A stretch of 64,000 nt of DNA from the NCBI RefSeq assembly GCF_003265705.1, contig NW_020313168.1:4460462-4524461 (forward strand). The letters run 5' to 3'. Every line of letters begins with the position of its first letter. Within the stretch, counting starts at the first letter, position 1. Source of the DNA: Callorhinus ursinus. Taxonomy: Eukaryota; Chordata; Mammalia; Carnivora; Otariidae. The translations under genes were made by a program, and so were the position numbers. This document shows, in pieces, positions 46,520-58,299 of the stretch. Under the pieces are notes generated by a model. The model had not been told where the DNA came from. It ran no database searches and saw only the letters and a list, made by a program, of their open reading frames with translations.

Positions 46520-47340
46520 TACTACGATATATTTGGCAGCAGGCGGGAGTCCTGGCGGCGTCCCCCTTTCCAGAGGCGTCCTCCCCTTCTCACCCCCGAC
46601 GCCCGCCCTCTTTCTGCCTCCTCCTCTTCCAAAAACACTCTTTGTCTGGTCTAATTTCTTCAATCTGTTGCGATCACGAATGCATCCAAATTACCACACT
46701 TCCATGTGCTGATCATATGTTTGTGCCCCAAACTGAAGTAGCATTGTCTCTTTGAATCGGGGAGGAGAAGGGACCGAGGCACAGCCGTGAAGGCGAGGAG
46801 GCGGGGCAGGGGCCGGACGTGGGCCGTGAGCCTCCCGCAGCCCCAGGGTCCCGGCCGGACCGCCGTCTGGGCTTTGTGCGCGCGCGGTGGCTCCAGAGGG
46901 GCAGCGTGCGGCTTCCGGCGGCCTGCTCTCCGCCCCCTCTAGCCCCTCCGCCAGGCCTGCAGCGCCTTTTTAATATCCACTTGGAGAAGCTTAACTTAGC
47001 CTCTTGGAAACCAGCTCACAGTCAAATTCCTGGCGACTTCCAAAGTCTTTCATTTTCCCCGGCCCGCGATGCTGCGTTTCCTCTGGCTGAAGCGTTTGAA
47101 AAGCCTAGTTCCTGCGTGCCTGCCTCGCCTTCCCTGCGCCGCGGGGGCCCTGCAGCCCACCCCGACCCCCGGCTTGGCCCCAAGGAGCCAGGCGGCCACG
47201 GAGGGCTCCAGAGCACCTGCCCCGACGAGCCCGGAGGAGTTGCCCCTGTGGCTGCCCGGTGTCCTGTCAGCGGCAGCGGTGACACAGGCCACTGGCCGTC
47301 CCACCCAGGCCAGTGGGGGCTGAGGGGGCGGCGCGAGGGA
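46520..47340 (-). promoter_or_regulatory. SEPTIN9: SEPTIN9 v3 5' UTR and CpG-rich promoter region
   Basis: CpG-dense DNA, most strongly at 46757-46965, lies immediately upstream of the v3 exon on the minus strand, with a further CpG-rich patch near 47060-47340. It is shorter and weaker than the v2 island. No TATA box is convincing; an ATATTAAAAAG string near 46967-46977 is the only candidate. The start site cannot be placed. Proximity to a recognised first exon is the main reason for calling it a promoter. Confidence 0.7.
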
Positions 47341-47814
47341 GACTTCCTGGAAGGTCCCACTGGCTCATGAGTCAGTGCATCCCCAGCTGTCCCCGGGGAG
47401 GGAGCCTGGCTCCTCAGCACGGTTCCCCATACTCAGCACTTCTCTGGGAGGGGCCCCCCCCAAGGCCTGGCTAGGGGCTCAGCTGTTTCCTGCTCTTCCA
47501 CTGGGGTCCCCCGGGGGGGGGGGCCTGCTCACCTGGCAAACTCGGGGAGGGGGAACCCACCAGCACCTGGTCAGAGTCAGGGGGGTGTCCATGCACATCT
47601 GGATGGTGCCGGCAAAGTTCCCATCCCCTCCTGCCTGGGACAGGACCCCAGATGCAGTCTCCTATGTAGCAAGGGTGTCTCCTTGGGGGCGGGGGCACCC
47701 AACAGCAACCATCTCCCCACCCGCCCCCCAAGCAGAGCCTGGAGGACAGCCCCAAAAGTGGCCTGCCTGCTGAGGGAAGGTGGGAGCAGTGTCTCAGCCC
47801 AACTAGGTCCCACA
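47341..47814. other. Upstream flank, no recognised feature
   Basis: GC-rich, with an AP-1-like TGAGTCA near 47369 and a C/G homopolymer at 47505-47523. Confidence 0.5.
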
Positions 47815-48245
47815 GGCTCAATAATGGCCCCCAAAGATATCACATCGTAATCCCTGTAAATGGGACCTAACTTGGAGAGTCTTTGCAGATGGAGATTAAG
47901 TGAAGGATCTTGAGCCTGGATTATCAGGGTGGGCCCTAAATGCCATCACGTGCCTCGTGCCTCGTATAGGAGGGAGGCAGAGAGAGGTCTAGGGTACAGA
48001 CACAGAGAAAGGGATGTGACGGCAGAGCAGAGAGAAACTTGACGACCCCGCCTTCGAAGGCTGGATGCAGCCCCCAGAAGCAAGAAGAGGCCAGGAAAAG
48101 ACCCTCTCCCGGAGCCTTGGAGGAGGTACAGCCCCGAGCACACCTCAATCTCAGACCTCCAGCTCTAGAACCACGAGAGAATGCGCTTCTGTCGTTGCAA
48201 GCCACCAAATCTGTGCCCATTTGTATGGGCCCCCCAGGTAACACA
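47815..48245 (+). repeat. MLT1-like LTR (ERVL-MaLR)
   Basis: 'ggcccccaaagatatcacatcgtaatccctgtaaatgggacc', 'agtctttgcagatggagattaagtgaagg', 'cctggattatcagggtgggccctaaatgcc', 'cagacctccagctctagaaccacgagag', 'gttgcaagccaccaaatctgtg'. Near full length, antisense to SEPTIN9, about 1.3 kb upstream of v3. Confidence 0.83.
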
Positions 48246-48374
48246 GACAGACACCATAAACCAGCGAGTCAGTGTCCCAGTCTAACATTTTCTGGTCATC
48301 ATATTCCATTCGAAAACATTATGTTCCACCAACCACTAACAACCCTTGAGTTCGAACAATGGCAATCAGGGAGA

Positions 48375-48535
48375 ATTTTTTGGTTTATTCATTCAATCTC
48401 TTCCCCAATTTTGAAAAAATATTCCTTACTGGTTTTTCTGATTATAAATGTAGTATTTGTTCATTGTATTAAATTTAGAAACGACAGAAAACATATAAAG
48501 AAGAAACCCCTTTAATACCACATGGGACTCTCCGG
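48375..48535 (+). repeat. Ancient interspersed repeat, unclassified
   Basis: 'gattataaatgtagtatttgttcattgtattaaatttagaaacgacagaaaacatataaagaag' resembles the unit at 2375-2585 (ttatgtacaatgcagaaaattt). Family not named. Confidence 0.45.
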
Positions 48536-50454
48536 CACCAATTCCCAGCAAGGCAAGCAGGCCCAGGAAGGCCCCACAGACAGGCCCGCTGGTGGGAATT
48601 CGGGGTAGGCCAGTGGGGGCCGTGTCCCTCCCGGCCACCTCCTCTGGGCGCTGAGCACACAGGCTGTGATTTCATTGCTGTAGTCAGGGCAGCTGCTGAG
48701 TACAGCTCTGACCCTCAGTTCTTCCCCGGCATAGTTGGGCTCAATGTCCATTCCCCCACCATGCCTAAAAATCCAAGCATTCTGGCCCAAGCAGGGGATC
48801 ATTTGAAACCAAAAACCTGGCAGCACCAATTGGCTCCAATGAGGCCCGTGTTAGTCATGAGCCAGCTCAGAGGCCAGGCGCAGAAGTGGGGTGAGGCCAG
48901 GCCATGGGAGAAGGGGGCAACCAACCCCCCGGGGCTCACCGAGGCCCGGTCTAGGCACCAGCACTGTCCACGCCTGGGGGGTGGGGAAGCAACTGTCCAG
49001 GCCAGGCCGGACCTGCATCCCCAAAGTTGGCTCCCCACATGGCTCCATTCCTCCCTGACATGGCTCTGTGGTTACATAAAACTAGAAGCCTGCCTTAGAT
49101 TCCTCCGGCACATTAGCATAGTAAATGCAGTGAGTAGTCTCTGTGAGGGGGCTGGCTTCCTTCAACCCAGCACTTCCCAAATTGGACCAACACCTGCCAT
49201 CTGGGGGAGGCAGGACCCCCCACGGCCACAGCTTTGGGAAACTGCCCCCGCTCCCGGCCACCCCAGCCAGCCCACGTCCTGGGGTTGGCACCGTTGCCCA
49301 ACAGCCTCTCCCAGACAGTCCTCAAGATGGTATCTCTGTCCTTCACCCCCCCCCAACAGATCTGCGCCTGCCATCTGCACACCCCCATCGATGTCCCCAT
49401 CCCCGGTGTGGGGCGTGGTACAGGGCGTGGTACAGGGCGAGGAGGAAGAGTTGGAGGAAGGCTTTGTCGTTAAAGACGTGGCTCAGGCCCCCCCATGAAG
49501 CACAGCTGCAAGCCCCCTGCACCCCGTGGGGAGAGGACACACAGCTAAGAGGTGTTCCCGGGGTGCCCCGGACTCCCACCACCAGGCCAGGAGGATGATT
49601 CCCATGATGTGGGCAGCAGGGGCCCCAGGACCAACGTGGCTTCATTCCCGGTGTGCCTTCTGAGGAGGGGCCGTGAGGAGGTGGGGGCAGAGGAGCCCAG
49701 CTGAAAGGAGGCTTTCTGAGGCTCTGGGCTCAGGCTTTCGGGCCACCCCCCCACCCCCCCGCCATGCAGATACTCGCAAATCCTCCATAATCAGCTCCAA
49801 GCTACGGGGAACTCTCACTCTGAAAAAATGACTTTTCCGTTCATTTCCTGCTCATCCCCAGACTCCACCACTGAAGTCGGCTTCCCTGAGTTAAAAATAA
49901 AGGCGCTCCATCCTGACCCCCTCCCGCTGACCCTCCCACAGCCGCCTCGGCTACCGTACCTGCCAGGAGAGCGGGCAGCCCGCCCCAGCCCGGCCGCCAG
50001 CATTCTCCCCGAGTGGGGCGGATTTTGGGCCCAGGCAGCTACATTCCTCTCAGGAACCTTCTCTCCACTCTTTATTGTGCAGCAAGTTTCGGCTGTTCCT
50101 AAATAAATACAACCCAGCTCTCTGCCCTGGGGACAGCTGCGGGGTTTACTGGTGCTAACAGCCTGGGCCGGCCTGTTGCTCTGGGAGTTCTTCCAGGGCA
50201 GTGTGGAAGGGAACCAAGACAATGGCGAGAGGCAGCCCAGACGGGGCCCAATTCCGCCACTAACAGGCCTCATGCTCAGCCATCCATCCCGGGCTGCAGC
50301 CCGGCCGGAGCCAGAGGCCCCCGGCTGCAAGGGGATAGAGGAGTACGGAGGCCAGGCTCTCGAGAGCATCTGCCCCAGGGCCCCCAGGTTGAAACTTCTC
50401 CCCAGAATACTGGAAACTCCCCCGAAGAGCTGGTGTCTTTCACTTCCTGCCGGG
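48536..50454. other. Upstream region, no recognised gene
   Basis: Unique-looking sequence. 49411-49434 is a 12-bp tandem (GGGCGTGGTACA twice). 49770-49910 is a repeat-free, lower-GC block ('tccataatcagctcc', 'aaaatgacttttccgttcatttcc') that could be conserved. No exon found. Confidence 0.45.
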
Positions 50455-50490
50455 AACGCACGAGGTGCCCAATAAATGCTCGCTGGAAGA
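50455..50490 (+). repeat. MIR 3'-end fragment
   Basis: 'cgaggtgcccaataaatgctcgctgga' is the sense 3' end of MIR. Confidence 0.6.
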
Positions 50491-50514
50491 ACAGTGAACT
50501 TGAAGATCCAACGT

Positions 50515-50615
50515 GTAGACTCTCCCGACCAGCACTGCCCACCAGAACGTTCTGCAATGACGTAAACGTTCTCTATCTACCGCCTTCAATATGGCAGCCA
50601 CGTGTGCCTACTGAT
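50515..50615 (+). repeat. Nonautonomous hAT-type DNA transposon fragment
   Basis: 'cagcactgcccaccagaacgttctgcaatgacgtaaacgttctctatct' then 'tcaatatggcagccacgtgtgcc' matches the well-known 'cagtgctgtccaatagaactttctgcgatgatggaaatgttctatat ... aatatggtagccac' MER element. The subfamily name is uncertain. Confidence 0.75.
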
Positions 50616-51879
50616 GCATGGGTGTGCTTCTCCCAGCCCCTCCTCCCCAGAGACACTGCATTCTCCATGAATTTCTTCACCAGAAGACAAACAAAGAGAA
50701 AAGCTACTTTCCAGCCAATGCAAAAGAAGGCTGACATTTCTATTTTAAACTCGTTCTTTGGCCGACCATCCCAAGCTTGTCCTATCAAGTTGAATTCAAC
50801 AGTATTTATGGCCTGCTAGCCATATGCCATAAGAACATCCAGCCCTGTGGGCAGAAGGACAAAGAAACCCCTGAGGCCAACCTTGGAGACGGACAGGTTG
50901 GGTCACAGTTAGCCCGGGGAGACAATGCCTTCAGAGGCGAGAAGGCGCAGGGCCCATCCTGGAGCTGTGGCCCCAGGAAGGCCGGCGCGCACAGACCAAG
51001 GAGGGAGGACGCGGGAGTGAGAGCCTGGAAGGGGGGACGGGTCAGGCTGGGAAGCGCCATGGACACTGTTCTGTGGCTTAGTTTAACTTGTGGGGAAAAG
51101 GGAACTAAGGGTTCTTTAAGAGCCCATGATCAGGTCTGTTTTGGATAATCACAGGGATGGAGCCTGTGGCCCAGTCCTGGGCACGCAGGCAGGTCTTAGT
51201 AAATGCCACCAGAGGCTGATGGGAATAGAGCAGCCTCTGTGGGGAGAAGGAGTGCAGAGGAGGAGGGACACCGATGCCTGCTCAGGCCACGAGGCAGCCC
51301 ACCCAAGGGTCATCTGAGGGGAGGGGGAGTTGCTAAGATCTTGGTCACCTGCCGACCTGAGGGTGCTGGGGGTGGAGCAAAGGTCAAGGACGATGCTCAG
51401 ATTTCCTGCTTCCTCAAGCACGACCTGGGCGGATGGCCAGGCTGAGAGCTGAGAGGAATGAAGGAGGAGCAGGTGTCCGTGGGTGGGAGGGGCAGCACCA
51501 GCGAGGGGTGCCCATGGGAGCCCCGGGCAAGGCCCCTGGGCAGCCAGACTCTGGCTGCGTCTTGCTTGCCCAGCTCCCCACGGCACAGGCACACTCTCTC
51601 CCTTTGCCCACACGGCCGTGATGATGGCAGCCGGGCTGTGCGTACAGCTGGGCGTCCTGAGCGTGAGGCGGAGAGCTCACCAGGCCCGGAGCAAGGAAGG
51701 GGTGTGCAAGCCTGGACAGAAAGACTTGGGGGCGTGCGGCAGGAGCAACCGCCGGGGATCCCATGGGGCACCTGACTGTGAGGCGTGAGGGCAGAGACAC
51801 GGTCCAGAGAGCAGCATTTCGGGGAGATCCTTCTGTGGAGAGACGGTCATCCGCCCACACGAGCCCAGGGGGTTGGTGC
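50616..51879. other. Upstream region, no recognised feature
   Basis: Unique-looking; the 50660-50830 portion is AT-richer and repeat-free. Confidence 0.45.
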
Positions 51880-52295
51880 ATGGGCTTCCTGGGGCTGCTG
51901 TGACAAATCACCGGAGGAAGAGGCTTAAAACAACAGAAGCTGATTCTCTCCCCGTTCTGGAGGCCAAAGTCCAAAATCAAGGTATTGGCAGGGCCCAGCT
52001 TCCTCCAGCGGCTTCAGGAAAAACCTTCCTGCGTCTTCTAGCCCCGGGCTCCGGTGTCCCCGGGCTTGTGGCCGCCTCACTCCATCTCTGCCTGTGTCCT
52101 CACGTGGCCTCCTCCCCTGCTCCCCTTCTTGTAAGGACCCCCGCCGTCGGACTTAGGGCCACCTTAACTCCAGCAGGATCTCATCTCCAGGTCCTTAACT
52201 AATCATGCTTCTAAGACCTATTTCCAAGTCAGGCCACTTTCTGAGGTTCTGGGTGAACATGAATTCCGGGGGGACGTTAGTCAACCCCCTACAGC
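51880..52295 (-). repeat. MLT1-like LTR (ERVL-MaLR), antisense
   Basis: 'cttcctggggctgctgtgacaaatcacc', 'gaggcttaaaacaacagaagctgattctctccccgttctggaggccaaagtcc', 'tgtcctcacgtggcctcc', 'cttgtaaggaccc', 'cctatttccaagtcaggccac', 'gaacatgaattccgggggga' form the reverse complement of the MLT1 pattern. It is in the same orientation as SEPTIN9. Confidence 0.85.
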
Positions 52296-54314
52296 AGGGA
52301 CGAGGCCACCCATCTCAGAGGTATTTGAAGGAGGAAAAGCAGGACCCAGAACACACCGGATGTCCGGGCAGAAGGAGAGGCCCGGAGGAGTCCCAGCGGG
52401 GACGGTCGGGCAGCCGGCTGGGCCGGCCGCAGGAGGTGAGAAGCTGACTGAGGGGAAATGCTGTGTGAGCTGTGGGAACCAGGGCAAAGGTTGGCCAGAG
52501 ACAGTGGCCCAGAGGCAGCAGCCCAGAGAGGCTACTCGAGGCACCGAAAGCGGGTGAGCGTGGGAGAACACACTGGAAGGCCACTTGGGAGGTCTGAGTA
52601 TGGGCATCCCCTCAGCCCAGACGTTCCGCCTGGGGACATACAGATGTGCACGGGGACACATGAGAATGTTTCCAGCAGCGTCTGTAACAGTGGAAACCTT
52701 CCGTGGACCTCCAACAACAGGCCAGTGGGTAGGTAACTGCCTGCCCACACGGAGAAGCCCTCACCTTTGGTCAAAATAAATGAGCAAAGCTACGCACACC
52801 CCGAGTGGATAAATCTCAAAGTCATCCTGTCGCGTGAAAAAGCAAAGAGCAACTACCAGCCGACTCCCCTTGGACACCCGATGTGATACTGCCGGTCCGC
52901 AGGACGAGGCACGTGTCGTCCCCAGACACGCAGCACACACAGGCCCGGCAGTGACCAGTTCTGAATTCAAACAGGTGGTCACCCTGGTGGGAATGGACAT
53001 GGAGAGGGTCACCCGGGGGCTCACACCGCACCTGGAACACCTTATTTCTCAAAAGGGATGGTGGGTGCATGGCTGGTTTATTTTAGTCTTAATAGGTTTT
53101 TTTTAATATGTCTACCAATTCCATTTTTTTAAAAAAAGGGCAGAAAGTGAGTGAGCTCGTCAAAGGCCTGACCGTGGGTGTGGCCTGAGCTGATGGACTG
53201 TGGCTTGTGCCAGAATCGGCCATCCCCGGCCTGGTCCCAAACACAGCCTCGTGAAGAATCTGAGCTCATGGAGGATGCGCTGGAATGGTCCCTTGCCCTC
53301 TGGGAGCACTGGGGGTCCGGAGTCCCGGACACAGGTGACCGGGCCCTGTGCAACAAGAGGTCAGGCTGGGGGGAGGAGAGGAAGGGCGGCGGCTCCAAAT
53401 GGGGATCCTGCAAGGGTCAGAGGGGCCGGGGGTGGGGGGCGGGCTGAGAGGCTGGGGGTCTGGGGAAGAACCCCGCTGGGACCCCGGTCTTAGCTGCAGG
53501 ATGGCCGGGATTAGAGAAGGAGCCAGGAAGACAAGGAAAGGGTGTCCCGGGGCAAAGCCCGCGCAGGCCCCCACAGAGAGGATTTCGTGTGTCAGCAGGC
53601 GGTCCCAAGCAAAACCCAGATCACCGGCTTGCAGCTCTGGGCTTCGGCAAATTATGCCTTAGGCTTCCAAGCGGAGCCGTGGCAGGGGCTGCCAAGTGCT
53701 GACGGCACAGAACTGGCCAGTCTGAGCACAGGGAAGCAAGGGCCAGAGGAGACTGTGTCCACACGGCCCAGGGCGCCTGTCTCCCGAGACCTCAACCCCC
53801 GAGCTCAGCAGCCCGTCCCCAGCCCCAGCATCAGGAAAGGTCCCTAGACCCGCCCGGCTGCTGGAAGGGGCAGAGAAGCAGACCAGCTGCAGAGGCAAGG
53901 GACCCCAGAGAAAAGTTCCCCAGAAAGACAGCGGCGGCCGGGCAGTCCAGTGGTTAGTGGCCCGACACGGCTGCGCAGGGCGGAGCTCTTGCTTAACCAC
54001 GGATGTGAATCATTCAGCCGCCCTGGAGACCTCCAGCCGGGCGTCACCCTTCCCTTTCCCCACCCGGCCCCATCCTGCACCACAAGGGGCCGCAGACACA
54101 GCCGTGGGGACATCCCGGCCTGTGCATCCACACGCCCCGGATACTGCCACCCCCACGCCCTGCCAGCACTGCCCCTTGGCACCCCACAAGCCTGGGAGTG
54201 CCCAGCCCACAGGTAGGTGACACCTCTGACGGACAGCCCTCAGAGAGGTTTGCAATGGCCCGGAAGTAAGCTCGGGAACATCTAGGTAAGGAATTCTGGG
54301 GTAGCCAGAATGAT
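52296..54314. other. Upstream region, no recognised gene
   Basis: GC-rich unique-looking sequence. 52640-52860 ('atgagaatgtttccagcagcgtctgtaacagtggaaacc', 'gtggataaatctcaaagtcatcctgtcgcgtgaaa') resembles a diverged L1 3' region. Confidence 0.45.
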
Positions 54315-54410
54315 CCGGGGCTGTCTAATTTCACAGCTGCTAGCTACATGTAGACATTATGTGGAAATTAATTTAAAATACGTTAATTAAGTCATTCTAC
54401 GCCAAGTGAT
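54315..54410 (-). repeat. Nonautonomous hAT-type DNA transposon fragment
   Basis: 'gggctgtctaatttcacagctgctagctacatgtagacattatgtggaaattaatttaaaatacgttaatt' carries the 'ctgtccaat ... agccac-tagccacatgtgg ... aattaatttaaat' sequence of the same family as 50515-50615. The orientation is uncertain because the ends are palindromic. Confidence 0.55.
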
Positions 54411-55369
54411 AGAATGAATAAAATAAACTTAATGTATTCTTCAGGCGGTCGAGAGTCACGCGGCCGCTACGGCTGGTGTGGAACATTCCCACCATCACAG
54501 AAAAGTTCTGTAGGGCAGGGCTGGTCTTGGAGGGAGGATGTGGGCTCTAGGGGAGGTGAGTCCCTTCATCCTTCATCTCTGGGCCCCAGTGTCCTCTTTG
54601 GAAAGAGGCCACCCGCATGGACACACAGAGAAAAAGCAGAGAGAAGAGCTCGGCCAAGACCACCGAGAACCCACTTCTGTGAACTGGTCCCCGCGGCGTG
54701 TCTGCTCTGTCGCGGGAGCCCCCTCAGTTCTGCAGGGAGCAGCACTGGCCCGTGGACCGACTGGCCCAGAGCTGCTCAGAGCCAAAGCCACCCGCCCACG
54801 GGCCGCCCGTCCCTCAGCGCCTCAGTGGGGGCAGCCCTACGGCATCCACATCTGCCTCTCCCTTCTGTCCTCTGGCCCGCACACGCGGGCCTGCTCCCTG
54901 GGCCAGCGCTGCCTCCCTACAGAGAGCCCCCCCCGCCCCCGCCTACGAGGCCCACCTCCAGCAGAGCTGTGGTCAACGGGCCTGAAAGCCATCTGAATCA
55001 GAGCCATCAAGGACAGGGCCTCCCTGGGCCGCAGGCGAGGGGCCCCACTCACCCAAGAAGGCCAGGCGACACGGAGCGCTGGGGCCAGAAGAACAGAGGG
55101 GGTCACGGCTGAACAAGCCACTTACCTGGGCCAGTGGTGTCGCCGAGCTTCCGGAGACGGTTGCTGGAGGTCCGTGTGACTCCTAAAGACAGGGGCAGAG
55201 GGCAAAGGTCACACGAGGCCGCTAGGGGGTGGTTCGCACAGGGCATATCCTCACCTCTGCTCCTGCAATGGGCTCCAGGACCAGAAACCAGTTCCCTGTG
55301 GGGCCAGCGGACCTGGTCCTCCCAGGTGACACCCAGACCCAGCAGCTACCCACAAGGACAGCCACTGCC
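54411..55369. other. Upstream region, no recognised feature
   Basis: GC-rich unique-looking sequence. Confidence 0.5.
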
Positions 55370-55530
55370 TTCTGGACACCGGCCAAGCCCTTTGCACACA
55401 TTTCCCGCGTAACTCTCACTACTCCATTTCACAGCTGAATTTCAGTGGGGTTGAGTAACTTGCCTGAGGCCACACAGCTACTAGGAGTTGAGCCCAGAAT
55501 GAACCCAAGTCCCATCAACCTCCAGAATCT
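55370..55530 (-). repeat. MIR SINE
   Basis: 'aagccctttgcacacatttcccgcgtaactctcactactccatttcacagctgaatttcagtggggttgagtaacttgcctgaggccacacagctactaggagttgagccc' is antisense MIR, core and head in order. Confidence 0.9.
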
Positions 55531-57585
55531 GGGCTTGGCCAAGTGTGCCCCCCCCACCCCAACTGTCTGCAGGATGCTGAGGGTGCTGGCACCCAGTCAG
55601 GCCCCAGCCACCCCCTGGGATAATGCACATCTACCTGTATTGTGAATTGAGATTTCCCTGCACCAGAGTCCCTGACCCAGCCCCCTCTGCTCTGGGCCTG
55701 GGCAGAGCCGGGCTGGATTTGGGAGGGTGGAGGATGGGCTGTTCTCTCCCACCGCCCCAGGAGGGAACAAGGACGGAGCCCCAGATTAACACGGCCTCGT
55801 GCTGCACGCGCACTGTCCCGGCACACACACCCTTGGACCAGTGCGCGCTCCCTGGAGAGGCTTAAGGCAGGCAAGTCCCAACTCGAGGGGATTTGCGGAG
55901 GTGCTAAGCCGAGCAAACCCGGGGCTGCCAGGAAGGAGACCCATGGGAGAGGCAGGGGAGCACGGCCGCTGCCAGATCCCGCTGCTCCGGGAGCGGGCTG
56001 CCTGGGCAACCAAGCCATCCCTTGAAGCTGTAGGGACACCCCATGCTGACCAGCAGAGGCCCTCCCCGCAGACAGCTAGATGAGCGGAGAAGGGGCCCCG
56101 GGTTAACCCAGAAACCTGCCCGCAGCCTCCACCGTCTGACACCCACCCAGACCGCTGGGGTTAGAGGTGCTGACTCCTCTCCTGCAGTCCTCCAGAGAGG
56201 CTCCTGGAATATTCATTTATTCCCACATTCATTCCACAAACCCACCCCTAAACTATGGGCAACAGGGAGTGGATGCAGCCGGCGTTGTTCCTAGAGCTTC
56301 CAGAGCTCCAAGCAGGGCGACCTGCAAGACCTGGCCTCATGCCCAGCTCCCCGGTGACACACATGCTCTACACGTCTGGAGGACGCTGGATTTAGCAACA
56401 ACAGAATGGGTGCGGTCCATCCTGCAGGGTCTAGTATTGACAGATACCTGCTGCTAAGCCTGAGCCTCTTTCCAGGGCTGGGGAGGACCCAAGATGTGCC
56501 CTAAATGTTGAACCCACACACCACGAAACAACGCCGGGAGATGCATGTGGCAGGAGATTCAAGGGCCTGAAGTGACCAGCGAGGCTTTGAGGAGGCAGGG
56601 AGGCCCAAGCTGACCCTTGCAGGAGGCCGGGGGGAATGCTGTGTGGTCATGACCCCTTCCACGTGCCGAGGCCCTAGGACAGTCACGAGCTCATGTCCAT
56701 TCCCCACCCGCCCCCACCAGGCAGGTGCCACCACTGCCATTTCAGGGCAGGGAGGCTCAGACGTCCCCAGATGCCAAGTTCTCCTACAGAGCCCCCCACC
56801 CCACCCCCGCGATACCGGCTCAACCTGACTGCATTCCCAGGTGCCCAGATATTTGGCCAAACATGGTTTCTGGGGGGGGGGGTGTCGTGGGGGGAGGGTG
56901 TTTCTAGATGAGGTTAGCATTTGAATCGACGGACTAAATGCAGCAAGCCGTCCCCCCAGTGTGGTGGGCATGAACGGCACAAAGCAAGGGAGAATGTTCT
57001 CGGCCTGGCCGGGACTGGGACACACACTGGGGTGTCCAGCTTGCAGACAGCAGCCTGTAGGCATTCCTCAGCCTCCATAATGACATGAGCCCGTTCCCCC
57101 ACTGGCCTGTTTCTCTGGCGAACCCCGACTGATACAGTGATCTCACCCAGCAGACACGCAAGCATCCGTCCTCGGTGCCCACCTACTCTGACGCACATCT
57201 GCTCACGGCTGAGCGATGAACACCATCCCTCCTCAGACGTCCAACCAGAGCACAGGGATTCCAGGCCAGCCCTGCCGGACAGGGAGCCTGGACCACGGCC
57301 TCAGGGCTGTGCGGGCAGGTCCTGCCTTGGACTTCTGGAACAGACAGCTCCCTTAAGACCGGGAGAGGGTGGGCCCGAAATGTCTCTGGTGGGCTGCCCA
57401 GGGCAGGGAAGGGCGGGAGGGGACAGGCCCTGCTCCCAAGGCTGCTGAGGCGTGAACGAGGGCACCCCCGGCCTCAGCAGGCCTTCCTTCCACGATGGCT
57501 GTGACCTCTCTCCACACCCCGGAATGGGAGCTACACTGCATGTAACAACCCATGAGAAGCACCATCTCATCATCACCCCCTCAAT
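55531..57585. other. Upstream region, mostly unique
   Basis: No gene recognised. 56650-56760 ('cttccacgtgccgaggcccta ... catttcagggcagggaggctcag') is a probable antisense MIR. G-run at 56871-56883. Confidence 0.45.
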
Positions 57586-57610
57586 ACACACACACACATA
57601 CACACGTGCG

Positions 57611-57645
<35 letters not shown>

Positions 57646-57646
57646 G
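57586..57646 (+). repeat. (CA)n(CG)n(CA)n alternating microsatellite
   Basis: ACACAC... then GTGCGCGCGCGCGC then CACACA..., about 60 bases of nearly perfect alternating purine-pyrimidine with a CG core, a strong Z-DNA sequence. Confidence 0.97.
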
Positions 57647-58299
57647 AGCCACTCAGAGATCCCACTGTTGGGCTGAGTGGCACCAGTGAGCCACAGCTGT
57701 GCCTGGGAGCCCAGCGAGTCCCCAATATGAAAACCGTACGGGGTGAGGAACAGAGAAGGAATGGACCCAACATTCCTGTGGATTGACTCACTTCCGGCTG
57801 CGACTCCCCCTGGGCCGGCTGGACGCCCACCCATGCCCCCACCCCTGCTTCCAGCAAAGGTAAAAGGAAAGAGGTCCCATTCGGGTTCCACACCCCCACC
57901 CCGGGCATCTGGTCTCCAAGCCCCCTTCTGGGCTCGCTGCTCCCCAAACCCGGGGTGGGGCTAGAGTGGCGGCTGGGAGGAAAACGGCATCTGTCTCAGA
58001 TTTCTTGGGTGGAGTTTTTGTTTTATTTATGCTGTTTGTTTTTCCGATTTCCCAAAACACGCGGCTGGTGCCAGGCAGCCCCTGGCATGGAGAAGATGCT
58101 GGGCATGCTGATTCCCGAGCCCGGGAGGTGGCGGCCCAAGGCTCCCGCCCTCGCACAACCTCCCCGCCCAGCGCCGCCCACTCGGCCGGGCCTCTGCCTG
58201 GGAGGGACCCACGGCCAAGAGCTACTGAAATCCAGGTCCTTGGACCTCACTCCTCAGGCCCCGCGTCAGAGTCCAGCGGAGAGGGAGCCGAAAAGGCCT
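57647..58299. other. Upstream region, no recognised feature
   Basis: Unique-looking. A T-rich patch at 58013-58050 ('gtttttgttttatttatgc', 'tgtttgtttttccgatttcc'). Confidence 0.45.

Noticed and set aside
46640..46663. Possible upstream start giving a longer v3 protein
   Set aside because: The codon at 46663 is TTG, not ATG. No in-frame ATG exists before the stop at 46693, so the ATG at 46519 is the supported start.
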